A stretch of DNA of 64,000 nucleotides, taken from assembly GCA_023014365.1 (NCBI GenBank), contig JAEBUN010000013.1, positions 558,001-622,000 on the forward strand, read 5' to 3'. The notes under the pieces are model-generated. The model searched no databases. It was not told the DNA's origin and saw only the letters and a list, made by a program, of their open reading frames with translations. Positions 36,071-48,795 of the stretch are shown piece by piece (position 1 is the first letter of the stretch; each line of letters starts with the position of its first letter). Both the position numbers and the translations under genes were made by a program. This DNA comes from Lepiota brunneoincarnata (lineage: Eukaryota > Basidiomycota > Agaricomycetes > Agaricales > Agaricaceae).

Positions 36071-39000
36071 CTCTAACTGTAAGTGTATTAAGATCGAAGA
36101 GTTGCATGTCCCCATGCCGCATCAAGAATAACAGCCCCGATAACAGCATCGTCAAAATACCAAAGATCACGATCCAGGATTATCAAGAACGGCTTGCTAA
36201 CCGTCAGCGCGGACTGCTGGCGTTCCATCCTCGCATTCTGTGCAGTCCATATTCGCGAGGGTTTGTTATCCGATCGGTCTGTGACTGCGCCACTGAGATA
36301 TGCCTTTGCCGCCGTTTGCAGACGGGAGTTCATATTCTCGTTGATTTTCTCCAGAGGCAGTGTTTCTCCGGAGACCGGAAGTGCTGTTTTGAGGTTGATC
36401 GAGAAAGAGGGATATTGCGAAGTTGGATAAGCGGTCGGTATCAATGGTTAGCAGGCCGGGCTGCGTGGTCCACTATGAGTGCCTGAGCAAAGATCACATT
36501 AGCGGCACTTTCGGGTATGTTCCCTATGGGTGACGAATCGTTGAGTGGTTGAATGAGGTGTAAAACTCCTCGTTCGAGATGGACTTCCCCAGGGAAGATT
36601 CTAAAACGAGGTTCACACAACAAAATGCTTGCACGGAACTCGCTAGCCACATGATCATCATCGGGATCATCAACAAAAGCGGAGGGAGAAGAAGGAACAT
36701 CTGTGAGGTCTATTGAAGTGAGGTTTGATGGAGAACTATCAGGCCCAGCAGGTAATCCCCAGAACATGAATGCCGCTGTTGAGCTCTCGGAAAATGTCGA
36801 GTTCACCGTAGTAGTAAGGGGTACAATCATACCTATGAGTAACATCGATGAGTGGACATGGCTCAACAGAAAACACCACTTCCACAGACTCACCGAACTT
36901 GAGTTGCTTTGGGAAAAGGAGGCTACCGCCGTCAAGACTTGCCAAAGTTGTCCATATTTGTCCGCTGGCCATCACCGTTTGTCCGAAATGAAGTCCGTGT
37001 GGCGGAAAAGTTGTGTTATCCGCGGCAAGAGGGTTCCATGAGCAGTTGTAATCATATTCCACCACGTCTGTTAAGTACCTGATCACTCCTTCCCGAGATT
37101 CCAGTCCGGATTGAGGCCAAGGAATAAGCACCCGTTCCTCCGAGTTTCGGTATCCAAACGTAATATTCTCAAGGGTCTCCGTCCGAAGAACAAACTCGGC
37201 TCTTCCAGAGGCTGCACTTTCGTTTGTAGGGCCATTGAAAACGCCCAACTCCATCGTATGAGTCAATGTCAGATTGCTCAGCTGGATCTCCTCCAGGTGC
37301 TGCAGAGTGACCGAACTGACGGTGATGGCAGAGGGGCCTACGACTCCCAAGATCATTATGGCTATAGCTCCAGCAAGTCCTGTGCGATATCGAGATGTAG
37401 TGGGATGAGACACAAGGTGTCTCGCATGAGAAAGATAGCCAGTAGTAATTCTGGATACCCTATCGGTCTCTCCGGGTTTCAATACCCCCGTGAGATGAAA
37501 CTGTGTCATGCATTCAGCACTAAAAGCACGAACTGTCAACTCCTTCGCCGCAAAGGCAGCAAAAATGTGCCATACAACTGCAATCGCAGTCGTAAGTGCC
37601 TTGGTGTCCACGAGAAATTTGAACGCAGGAAGGGAGATCGGTTTGAGGAGGCAACGTATGCCCAGGATGATAAAGCCGGTCTCCAGTAGGATGAAGATGA
37701 TGAGACGCAGGATTGAAATCCTAAATTCCATCCCCTGGGTATGTTGAGGGCGATGTGAGTCATTAGACGTCTGAATGGATGAATTGAGCCCAGATAATCC
37801 ACGGTGAGCTTGCGGTATGCTTGCAAGAGGAGTGAACTTCTGAGTGATAGTATCTGTAAGGCCATTTTGAGTCAGTCTAGCCGTACAAGAGATCAATCGA
37901 TCAACTCTCGCATTTACCTCTGATCATAAAATTATGGAGGTCAAATAATTGCATTGTGCGGTGTCGCACCATTACTATCAAACTTGACAGTAATATAACC
38001 AAGGCACCGACGAGCGCGACCAAAGCCGCCCAGAAGGCCTTGCTGGCAACCAGTGCAGGTTGTTGGAACTCGATCGTACCATTCTGTGCAGTCGATCTCC
38101 GCGATGGCACATTGCTGGAGTCCCCGATAACCGACCCGCCGAGGTAGGCCTTTGCTGCAATTTGCAGACGCGAGTTCATATTTTCGTTGATTCTTTCCAG
38201 CGGCAGTATTTTCCGTCCTCCATTAGTACTGTTCTGGGATGGGTCAAGGAAAAGGGAGATTGAAAGGTCGGTGAGGCGTTCGATATCCTCGCTAGCCATG
38301 TCGGGGAGCACGGCTGAGAAAAGTGCTTGGTTGAACATTACATTGGCGCTTTGCAGCTGGATATTCTCGATCAGTGATGACTTGCTGGTCCGTTGGGTGA
38401 GATTTAATGTCCCTTGTTTGAATAGAACCTCGCGAGCAAATATTTTAGGATGAGGTTCACATAACAGAAAGCTTGCTCGAAACTCGAGTACCCGTTCTCC
38501 GTCATCGCTTCTGCCATACAAGAAGGGGATGGAGGGAATGTTGGTAAGGTCCAGTCCGTTCAAGGTTTGGTTTACTAGGCGACCGTCAGCGGACTTGACA
38601 GGTCCCCCAAGGAAAAGGAAGGCTGAAGTTGAGTTCATGGGCAACGCAGAATCTGTTGGGCTGACGAAGGGCATGATCATATCTGCGTACTGTCGTGAGC
38701 AGGCGGGGCCTACCCGGAATTTCAATCGTGGACTTACCGAACCCTTCTTCGGGCGAAAGTAGTCTTCTGCCGCGTTGAGTCGTATCCGGTAGCACCCATT
38801 TTTGGCCAGCCGGCGTTGTCATGTTTCCGGTGAAAAAGTCGGTTAGATCGGTCGTTGTATTGATGGGAACAGGTGGGTTCCAGGAACAATCGTAACTGTA
38901 CGCAATAACATCCGTCCAGTACTTGATCGCTCCTTCCTCAGACTCCAGGCCCGGCTGAGGCCAAGGAATAAGAACTCGTTCTCCCATGGTTCGATACCCG

Positions 39001-39728
39001 ATCGTCTGGTTCTCAAAGGTCTCCAACCTCAGGACAGACTTGGCCCTCTCAGAGGGCTGGTTGTGAATGATGCTGACACTTGTTTCGGGAGGGAGATTGA
39101 AATTGTCGCCGGTCGTTGTCAGATTGGTCAATTGTATCTCTTCCAACCCCTGAACAGGGATCAAGCTGACCGTGAGTACAGCGGGACCTATCGGTCCCAA
39201 GGCCATCAGGGCTACAGCTGCGATAAATGCCACGCGATAGCGCGATGTAGCGGTGCGAGACATAAACTGCTTTGTGTGGGAGAGAAGGCCAGTGATGATC
39301 GTGGATACTCCGTCCGTCTCTCCGGGCTTCAGCATCCCCGTGCGATTGTACTGTTCCATACACTCAGCACTAAAGATACCAACGGTCAAGTCTTCAGCGG
39401 CGAGAGCGGCAAGAGCATGCCACACAACTGTGATCACGGTGGTAAACGCCTTGGCGAATCGAATAACGGTGTCGCTGCTGGATAGAGAAAGGGGGATTGG
39501 GTTTGCAATGCAACGTGCACTTAGCAAAATAAAGCCCGCTTCGAGTAAGAGGAAAGTAATGAAGTGTGGGATAAAAGACGACGCGGTCCTTGTGGTAGAC
39601 TGGGGCCTGTGGGGAACATTGGGAGTCTCCGGAACCTCCCGACGTGTGTAAGGAGTGAATTCGTCGCCAGAATGACCCACGCGAGGACCAGCCTCTTGCG
39701 TGATGTGGTTAGTGAGACTGGGAGGCAT
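36071..39728 (-). pseudogene. Two-module membrane protein gene 3: module 1 intact, module 2 broken
   Basis: Exons 39728-38738, 38682-37918, 37853-36894 and 36832 to about 36071; introns are phase 1 at the same three places as in genes 1 and 2, and exon 2 is again exactly 765 nt. The first module starts MPPSLTN and reads through ALMALGPIGPAVLTV, IPWPQPGLES, YDCSWN, LLCEP and SKAFWAALVAL to FDLHNF. The second begins DTITQKFTPL and is open through exon 3. Exon 4 has three one-base shifts: CGGCCTGCTAACC near 36450, GGTCTCCGGAGAAAC near 36370, and CTGGATCGTGATC near 36170. The 3' boundary keeps the G|GTAAGG donor-like site seen after other modules. A truncated protein with one complete module could still be made; otherwise a pseudogene. 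Confidence 0.75.
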
Positions 39729-42318
39729 GACGCCGGGACGACAAGGGGAGAGCCTGGCGATTGGACAGCCGACCGCCCGCTATTATATTGCCCCGCACAT
39801 CACTGGCGCTTCCGTGAGAAAGGCTGGGGACATGTCGATCGTCTGAGTTCTTTGTTACCTCCGAATAGTGCTAGCACTAGACTGAGATAGAGCCCGTTAC
39901 CAGGCACGCATCATGCATCAAACAAGTAATTCAATTAGATATTAGTATCAGTCTAATATTGGACCCTCCACCCATGTCACCGTGCCAACCATCTCTCTCC
40001 ACAACGTTCTTGGAGATCCCTACCACCACTTGACCTGCTGAGCTCACTTGTCAGCGCACGACACCGGCAAAGAAACCTTGGACACCACAACCAGATCATC
40101 CCCTCCTGATTCAACACACCCCCTCACTTCCATGCGTCGCACACGTTACAGAACTGTAGGCTCATATCACAGATACAGAAAATTCTTCGACAATACTAGG
40201 TAGCACTCCCTTCTCCTCTGCTATCGGATCAGGATTCAAAACAACGGAAAAATGCCACGCTCGCATTGCATTTTTGACAGCATCACCCTAATCACCTGTT
40301 CGTCTAGGTTGATACTTCTGCAAAGCCACCTGTCATGATGACCACTAGATAGAACCGCCCCATGAGAACGCGGCCTTGAGCTTAGGTGGGACCTCGCTGA
40401 GGTTGTGCAGGTCGCACGGGCCTGTACCAAACGCGTAGTAAAGATTTCAGCTCCCACAAAAATGTGGCGGAGACAGATGATATTGTCGCACATCTGAGCT
40501 ACCCATCGAAGGAGTACCCATTTGGCAGTTTGCTATAGTTTCCATCTCTTCGGCGTACTGGGTCCAATTGTTTGAGGGATCTGCATGTTTCCAGCCTCCG
40601 ATATCTATCCCTATGAACGGTTATCACTCTCGAACGAGTCGGCCGTAACGCCCATGACAGTGGATCGATACCACGGTCAGGGAGTTATACTGGGCGGAAA
40701 CCCGCAAACCGCCAGCTCCTGACTTCTGCCTCTTGTATTCATCTTGCCGTTACCTTTCACTCCCTGTTCGGGGCCGAATTTTTTGTCTCTGGTCAACGCC
40801 GCATGGAGCCCAAATACACCCGCTCTATGTCCACTCCAGGAGATGCCTTGCAATGTTTACAACGCCCTCCTACTTCGTGAGTGAGTCGTGACTATCCTTT
40901 CAAGGATCTACTGTGGAGAGCGAACGACGGTTGCTCACGTAGCACCCGTCATCCCCTCTTCCACTAGTCCAGACGAGACCGCAGAGATAACCACGGTGCC
41001 CACACGCTCCTGGCATGTTCACCACCCAAAACACGCCAAACGCGACCAGCAACACGCATGGACACGTCATGCAAGCGACGGATCGCATAGGCAATTCTCC
41101 TTTCCCCATTTTTCTTGTTTCTCTCTCCCCTTCTGTAGTAAAAACATATGCTACTAGTTTCTTGACAAAATTTCATAGCTATTTTCATTCTTTCTCTTCG
41201 GTTCCAAACTTTTCCTTTCCCCATCTAAAAAGCCCACCTCGTAGCACAAAAGCGAAGTAGAAAACTGTATTAGAGGGAAAAAAAATACATCCCGGCTCTT
41301 TCACTATCTATCTAAGTTCCTCTCTATCTTGTTTTCTCGTTCTTGTTCTCTCCCTCTCTCTCACTCTCCACCCCCCCCCCTCTGGGTCAAAAGCCTTGCG
41401 ACTGACGGACGCGGTTGTGCTCGCCTACTAACCTCACTTTCCTCTCTTCACTACACTTGGAGAAGGAACAATCTAAGCGCATCACTTATTCGATCTGGAC
41501 CTAAAAGATCAATTCCAGGCTGACTGGGAGAGTTGTTCCCATATGTAGAAGTATATTAGTGTCAATGCAACGACATATCTGTTATGGCACGTAAACGATT
41601 CTGAAAGTTTTAATGTTTATTCTCCCATTGCTCATACCAACCACTTGATAGGGCAATGGTATATCCAGATATACTTTTCACCATCAGGATTCGAACATTC
41701 AGGCCTTCAGGTCTTCAAGCCCAAACCTCAACGTTTCAACCGGGACCATCCAACACTGACTATCGTCCGGTCAACGCGTTCTCCCATCATAAACGTGAGC
41801 TAGAGGTGGGCGAAGCTCCCAGGTGTCGCCCACTTGTAATAGTTGAGACGGTGGATCATGCCAAGCACAATTCACCGCGTCATCGCCGCTGAGCGCTGAT
41901 TTACGGGGTCTTCATTGCTCAAGTCGGTCATATATGCAGACAAAGTAGTCATCACCCAGCTGTAGAAGTCGAAATGGCGTCCCCCGATTGACTTCAGAAC
42001 CCAGCTCTGTTGGCTCAAAAATAAGCAGGTCTCGAGAACGTAGCGCGAATCGGAGATAGGAGTGATTAGATGTCTGGTGAAGCTGTGGGGTGCTGATCGA
42101 AGTCAATTGTGGGCTAAGTGTCATCTCGCCGATGACTACCAGAGATTACTAGCCTGCCAAGGCGATTATCGATATATCCAGGGGGATCATATCTCCTCAT
42201 CATGACAGCGTCGGCCACACAATCTTAATCAAGGGCATAATCGCCAGGCATTTAAGCGATGGCCCATCTATGCGTATGTCCGTGTGTCCACCTCGGCCCA
42301 TCCATTCGTCCTAGACTC
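39729..42318. other. Intergenic: 5' flank of gene 3 and upstream of the seven-TM-like gene
   Basis: Includes CT-rich and C-run sequence at about 41340-41385. Around 41930-42120 a minus-strand stretch (RSRDLLIFEPTELG...FRLLQLGDD) is conserved with copy B (46660-46860, LLSRDLLSWEPTGLGFEV); it may be a small coding relic of unknown nature. The 40880-41525 block is missing from copy B and may be an insertion. Confidence 0.4.
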
Positions 42319-44013
42319 ATGGCAGACTCTCAGATGACTGTGGAGGTCATTCTCTATGACTTCCAGTACGCCCAACGCGCTGGATTCGTCTTCTGTACGC
42401 CGTCAGGTATACGAAAGACGTGAGCTTATGCATACTCCGAATAGATCCGGCCATAACTCTGCTCCTATATGACTCGCTATGCACACTCTCACGGGAGGTA
42501 GGTAGTTCAGCCATATGCCCGATGCGTCATTGATCCAATTGAATATAGATTCGCTGCATATACCAGTAAGTGTGGCAAAAAAGTAATGTCCCCAGCTCAT
42601 AGTTCTCCAGCAAATCATGGTCCTGGGTACCAGGCCTCCACATCTCATTCCGCTTGTGCTGTCTCACTTATTTGATGTATGCGCCCGAGTTTTCCTCTGC
42701 ATACCCACTGTCCTGACAGCGATGATGACAGATTACAAATATATGGTACGTTCTTGGATATATCTTTGTGCACCCATGCTGTGAGCGCTGAAACATGAAA
42801 TCGCAGTTAGTCAGGCCACTTATATTCCTCGTTCCGTGAGTTGACCCATAGAAGCTGATCAACATAGACTTACCTTCCGCCAGGCGTAAGAGTCGCCGCA
42901 CTATCTTTCTGGTAAATTTTGATATTCTGGTCTTGCTCTCCAGGTGTCGCTTCGAAACATTCATGACTGGCTTGTGAGTGTTCGTTGATATCCGGGAAAC
43001 AATGCTCAAATGTGATTCTAGGATATTGAGCATTGTCTTCCCTGCAATGTTGAAAACATTGCTCTGCTTGAGACTACGTGCACTGTGGAACTACGATCTC
43101 AGAGGTTCGCAATTTGAATTGAGACCATGTTTTCTGGCTGATGACAAGCAAACTCAGTCACAATTATTCTTGTTGTTATCACGGCTGGTAGGTTTAGTCC
43201 ATCGGAGCCATTATGACAAAAACCTAATACTTTTACATGGCAGCCGAGCTAATTGTATGCACTTCCGCATTTCATTGAGTGATGCTAACAGTATTATAAC
43301 AGGTTGGAGCCGCGGCGTTTTTCTTTTATCAGATCAGTACCTCCCTGATTTTTTCGACGAAATCCCGCTGCATAGCTGTTGGGAAACGGAACCCCCATTA
43401 TCGTTCTACCATCAATCTCTTATTATCGATTCTGCGACTTTGTGGGTATTTATATTTGCTTTGGATTCTGAACTCACCAAACAAAGGATTTCGCGATTGG
43501 TTACGAGTGGTGCGTGTGTTTATCGACTGCGTGATGATGGGTCTCATATGCCACAGGAATCGAGTCAATCCTAACCGCTATCAAGCTCTATACAGCTCTC
43601 AAACAGGCCAAGGTGGTTGGAAGTTCTTTCCGTGACAGTATTGTCCAGATTAAGAATATACAACCAATCGTCTATGTGTTCTACCGGGATGGAACATTGT
43701 TTTTCATACCGTGCGTCGGCTATTTCTTATCACATATCTACTCGTGCAACTGGGACTTTACTAGGATTTTTTGTGAGAGTAATTCACGGAACATCTATGA
43801 TTATCGTTGATTCTATTCATCAAGTCACAAGCGTTCTTCATTTTGTTCTGTCCTCGAATTTACTTCGCTCGTCCTTGACCAGTGTCATCAACTTGAACCC
43901 GTAAAATTTCCAATGCTCTTTTGTTTCGAATAATTAACATTTCTCAATGATTTAGATGGCTTGCGGTGGTGTACTACTTCTGCGTGAGTGGAGCTTCCGT
44001 CTGGGGTGTTTGA
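42319..44013 (+). pseudogene. Seven-TM fungal membrane protein-like gene (DUF6533-like), copy A, probably decayed
   Basis: Pieces in order on one strand: MADSQMTVE, ILLYDSLCTLSRE (DUF6533-like signature, LYD..CTL..E), a hydrophobic segment around SWSW, LKTLLCLRLRALWN (the LxLRxxALW helix of these proteins), GCWETDPP-like region, ESILTAIKLYTALKQAK, and VFYRDGTLFFI (YRDGT, a typical sixth-helix lead). Exons with usable splice sites connect some parts, but the frame could not be followed completely and ACG AAAGACG with in-frame TGAs near 42415-42425 suggests loss. Function of the family is unknown. Whether it is expressed is unclear; the paired copy at 47085 lacks some of these lesions and has others. 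Confidence 0.4.
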
Positions 44014-44659
44014 GGTTGGACCTATTGATGTCAACATTTTCTCCAGGGGACACGAGCAATCCTGCACATCCGAGAGGCCAATTGTAACCTGACAGAAACA
44101 TTAGTATCACAGAAGCTTCCCACGTTACGCTTCGCTCATCAGTCTCAGTGTGACACCAACGAAATGGATACCACCCATGGCCGGAGTGCTTCAATCATGG
44201 AGGAAGAGCGATAAGGTCACCGTCATTGCCTCCAGTTTCTTTATTCACAAATGTTCTCTTGTTGAGGTGCAAGTAAAGTAGGCTGGCGGAGTAGTAATAG
44301 CTGTGTATGTACAACAAGATGGCGGCTCAACCTGGACGCTGAATCCACATATCCCGACCTGTTCTTGGAATTGTTAGATAATTTGAATAAGGATGTTCAA
44401 TACGGCTATACACCCCTGACTCATGGTTTTGCCTGTCAGATGAATAACGTGGTTCCTGAGCCATGAGGACTGATGGTAGCGAATCTAGTCTCGTTCGTCT
44501 ACCCGGTTATCTGGGCGAATCCGTCTCGGGATGCCAATAGGATGCGTATCCCGGTCAGTCTCGGGCACCCCGCAGTCTCGTTAGGACATGTCGCCATGTC
44601 GCATAATTCGGTCAGAACTAATCATCGTATGTTGCATTGACTATTCCTTGTCTGTCCAC
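44014..44659. other. Intergenic 3' part of segmental copy A
   Basis: Homologous to 48796-49438. No gene recognised; ends at the duplication junction 44659/44660. Confidence 0.4.
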
Positions 44660-45363
44660 TCAGGACAGACTTGGCCCTCTCAGAGGGCTGGTTGTGAATG
44701 ATGCTGACACTTGTTTCCGGAAGGAGGCTGGAATTGTTGCCGGTGATTGTCAGATTGGTCAATTGTATCTCTTCCAACCCCCTGAACAGGGATCAAGCCG
44801 ACCGTGAGTACAGCGAGGCCTATAGGTCCCAAGGCCATCAGAGCTACAGCTGCAATAAATCCGACGCGAGAGCACGATGTAGCAGTGCGAGACATCAGCT
44901 GCTTTGCGTGGGAGAGAGAAGACTGGTGATGATCGTGGATACTCCTTCCGTCTCTCCGGGCTTCAGCATCCTCGTGCGAATTTACAGTTCCATACACTCG
45001 GCACTAAAGATACAAACGGCCAAGTCTTCAGCGGCGAAAGCAGCAAGGGCATGCCACACACCTGTGATCACGGTGGTAAACGCCTTGGCGAATCGAATAA
45101 CAGTGTGGCTATTGGATAGGAAAAGGGGGATTGGGTCGGCGATGCAACGCGCACTCAGCAAAATAAAGCCCGCTTCGAGTAAGTAATGAAGTGTGGGATA
45201 AAAGACGATCCGGTCCTTGTGGTAGGCTGAGGCCTGTGGGGAACATTGGGAGTCTCCGGAAACTTTGGATTTGGACGCGTGTAAGGACTGAAATCGTCGC
45301 CAGAATGACCTACGTGAGGACCAGCCTCTTGCGTAATGTAGTTGGTGAGACTCGGGAGGCATT
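44660..45363 (-). pseudogene. 5' fragment of a two-module membrane gene
   Basis: Corresponds to the first part of gene 3 (39728 down to 39029): LLEAGFILLSARCIADPIPL, VIRFAKAF, FSAEC, LKPGETEGVSTI and VALMALGPIGLAVLTVGLIPVQG. The frame is broken near 45180 (GAGTAAGTAATG), near 44923-44928 and near 44780. The gene is cut at 44660 by the duplication boundary, so exons 2-4 are absent. Non-functional. Confidence 0.8.
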
Positions 45364-47084
45364 ATGCTGGGACGACAAGGGGAGAGCCTGGCAATTGAAC
45401 AGCTGACCGCCCACTATCATATTGTCTCCACATCACCGGCACTTCCGTGAAAGGTTGATCCTCTGAATTCTTTGTTACCTCCGAATGGTGTGGTACTATG
45501 TAGACAGATAGGGCCTGTTGCCGGGCGTGCATCATGCATCAAACAAGTATTTAAATAAAATATTAGCATCAGTCTAATTTTGGACCCTATGAATACATAG
45601 TTCCACGCTCAGCTCTCCGGCCACCCATGTCACCGTGCTAAGCATCTCTCCACAACGTTCTTTCAGATCCCTACCACCATTCCACCTGCTGAGCCGTGAG
45701 ACCGGCAAAGGAACCTTGGACACCACAACTAGGTTATCCCCTCCTGATTCAACACACCCTCACTTTCATGCGTCGCGCACATTACAGAACTGTAGGCTTA
45801 TAGCACAACATATCAACGAGGTACAGAGGATTTTTCGACAAAATTAGGTGGTGCTCCCTTCCCCTCGGTTAGGGTTCTGAGCAATGGAAATATACTGTCA
45901 CGCTCGCATTACCTTTTCGCCAACATCATCCTAATCACCTGTTTCTAGCTCGATTTCTTCTGCCAAGCCACCTGTCATGTTGGCCCCTAGATGGAACCAC
46001 CCCATGGGAACACGGACTTGAGCTTAGGTGGGGCCTCGATGGGGTTGTATTGGTCGCACGACAAACACGTAGCCACTGTGACTGTTACTATATGCCCGTC
46101 ATGTCCTTATCTTTTACTCCCTGTTCGGAGCCGAATTTTTTGTTTCTGGTCAACACCACATAGAATTTAGATACGCCCGTCTGCAATGTTTACAACACCT
46201 TCCTACTCTAGACATAAACAAAAAAGCCCGGGCCGAGTAAGCGAGTTGTTCCCATATACGGGGGTATAACACTGTCAGTGCAACGACAGATCTGTTGGGG
46301 TGCGTGAGCTTCTGAAAGTTTTAGCGTTTATTCTTACATTGCCCATATCAATTACCTGATAAGCGCCAATGCCATATCCGGATACCCACAGGTCTTCAGG
46401 CCCAGATCTCAACATTTCAACCTGGACCGTCCAACAGTGACTGTCGCCTGGTCAGCATGGTCTTCCGTCGCAAACGTGGGCTAGAGGTGGGCAAAGCTCT
46501 CGGGTGTCGCCCATTCACTAATAGCCAAGACGATGGATCACGCCAAGGATACATCGTATCATCGCCGCTGAGCGCTGATTTACGGGATCTTCTCAAGTCG
46601 GTCCCTGAGCGCCTGGATATAGGTACGGATCGATTGATGCCTTCACGTGAATGGAAGCGATCATGACCCAACTGTAGAATTCGAAATGGCACCCTGCGTT
46701 TGACTTCAAAACCCAGCCCGGTTGGCTCCCAGCTAAGCAAATCCCGAGAAAGTAGCGGGAAGGTGATCGAACTCGACTTGGAGATAGATGAGATAGGAGT
46801 GGGTGAATGTCCGGTGAAGCTGTGGAACGCCAATCGAAGTCGATTGTGGGCTAAATGACACCTTGCCGATGACTACCAGAGGTTACTAGTTTGCCGATGC
46901 TATTATCGACAAATCCGGGAGGATCATATCTCTTCATCATTTTTTTCAAGTCACATATCTCTTCATCTTAACAGCGCCGGCCCCACAATCTTAATTAAGG
47001 TCACAATCGCAAGGCATTTAAGTGACGGCCCATCTGTGCTTATGTCCGTATTCCCACTTCAGCACATCTACTCGTGCCAGACTC
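45364..47084. other. Intergenic in segmental copy B
   Basis: Matches 39729-42318 except for two missing blocks. Minus-strand conserved stretch at about 46660-46860 as described for copy A. Nothing else recognised. Confidence 0.4.
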
Positions 47085-48795
47085 ATGGCAGACTCTCAGA
47101 TGACTGTAGAGAACATTCTCTATGACTTCCTTTACTCTCAACGCGCTGGATTCGTCTTCTGTATGCCATCAACTAGTATGTACGACGTGAACTTATGCAT
47201 ACTCCAAATAGATCCAGCCATAACTCTGCTCGTATATGACTCGCTATGCACACTCTCACGGGAGGTAGGTAGTTCAGCCATATGCCAAATGTGTCATTGA
47301 TCTAATTGAACGCAGATTCGCTGCATATACCAGTAAGTGTGGCAAAAAAGTAATGTCCTCACCTCATATTATTTCAGCAAATCATGGTCCTGGGTGCCAA
47401 CCCTCCACATCTCATTCCGCTTGTGTTGTCTGGTTTATTTGATGTATGCACCCGAGTTTCGGTTTGCCCACCCACTGTCCTGACGGCGATGGTGACAGAT
47501 TACAAATATACGGTACGTTCTTGGGTATATCTTTGTGTACCCCTGCTGCGAGCACTGAAATATGAAATCACAGTTAGTCAGGCGACTTATGTTACTATTC
47601 CTGTGAGTTGACTCATAGGAGTTGATCAGCATACACTGATGTTAATTGCCTTCTGCCAGGCGTAAGACCCACCCACTGCCCTTCTGGTTAAAATCTGATA
47701 TCTGGGTTGTGCTTGCCAGGTGTCGCTTCGAAACGGTTACGACTGGGTTGTGAGTGTTCGTTAATATTGGGGAAACAATGCTCAAATGTAATTCTAGGAT
47801 TTTGAGCATTGTCTTCCCTGCAATGTTGAAAACATTGCTCTGCCTGAGACTACGTGCACTGTGGAACTACGATCTCAAAGGTTCGCAATTTGAACTTAGA
47901 CCATGTTTTCTGGCTGATGACAAGAAAAATAAGTCACGATTATTCTCGTTGTTGTCACGGCCGGTGGGTTTAGTCGATCAGAGCCATTATGACAAAATCT
48001 GATACTTTTACGTGGTAGCTGAGTTGATTGTATGCATTTCTGCATTTCACCGAGTGATGACAATGACATTGTAACAGGTTGGCGCCGCAGCATTTTTCTT
48101 TTATCAGATCAGTTACCTCCCTGATTTTTTTAACAAAATCCCGTTGCATGGCTGTTGGGAAACGGATCCCCCAATATCGTTCTACCGTCAATCTCTTATC
48201 ATTGATTCAGCGACTTTGTGAGTGTTTATTGTTTCCCTTGGATTCTGAACTCAGCAAACAAAGGATTTCGCGATTGGTTTCGAGTGGTGCGTATGTTTCC
48301 GAATTAACCGCATGATGATGGGTCTCAAATGCCACAGGAATCGAGTCAATCCTAACCGCTATCAAGCTCTATGAAGCTCTCAAGCAGGCCAAGGTGGTTG
48401 GAAGCTCCTTCCGTGGCAGTATTGTCCAGATCAAGAATATACAACCAATCGTCTATGTGTTCTACCGGGATGGAACATTGTTTTTCATACCGTACGTCGG
48501 CTATTTCTTATTACATATCTACTCGTGTGACTGAGACTTGACTAGGATTTTTGGTGAGAGTAATCTACGGGGCAACTATGATTACTGTTGATCCTCTTTA
48601 TCAAGTCATAAGCGTTCTTCATTTCGTTCTGTCCTCAAATTTACTTTACTCGTCCTTGACCAGCGTCATTAACTTGAACCCGTAAGATCCCCCAATGATC
48701 TTTTGTTTCGAGTAATCAACATGTCTCAATGATTTAGATGGATCGCGGTGGTGTACTACTTTTGCGTGAGTGAGGTTTCCGTCTGGAGGGTTTGA
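47085..48795 (+). pseudogene. Seven-TM fungal membrane protein-like gene (DUF6533-like), copy B, probably decayed
   Basis: Second copy of the gene at 42319. MADSQMTVENILYDF, LLVYDSLCTLSRE then a GTAGGT donor and an acceptor before ATTCGCTGCATATACCA, a segment SWSWVPTLHI, LKTLLCLRLRALWNYDLK, VGAAAFFFYQISYLPDFF after a CAG acceptor near 48078, SILTAIKLYEALKQAK and VFYRDGTLFFIP. An in-frame TGA (ACTTTGTGAGTG near 48213-48221, TGG in copy A) may be a stop or part of a donor site. Integrity unresolved; function unknown. Confidence 0.4.

Larger units (their letters stand above)
39029..44659. repeat. Segmental duplication, copy A (5.6 kb)
   Basis: Copy A of a head-to-tail duplication; copy B is 44660-49438. 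Both start with TCAGGACAGACTTGGCCCTC, inside exon 1 of the two-module membrane gene, and end near the shared string TATTGACTATT or its equivalent followed by CTTGTCTGTC. Copy A carries extra segments absent from B, about 40460-40740 and 40880-41525. Confidence 0.8.
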
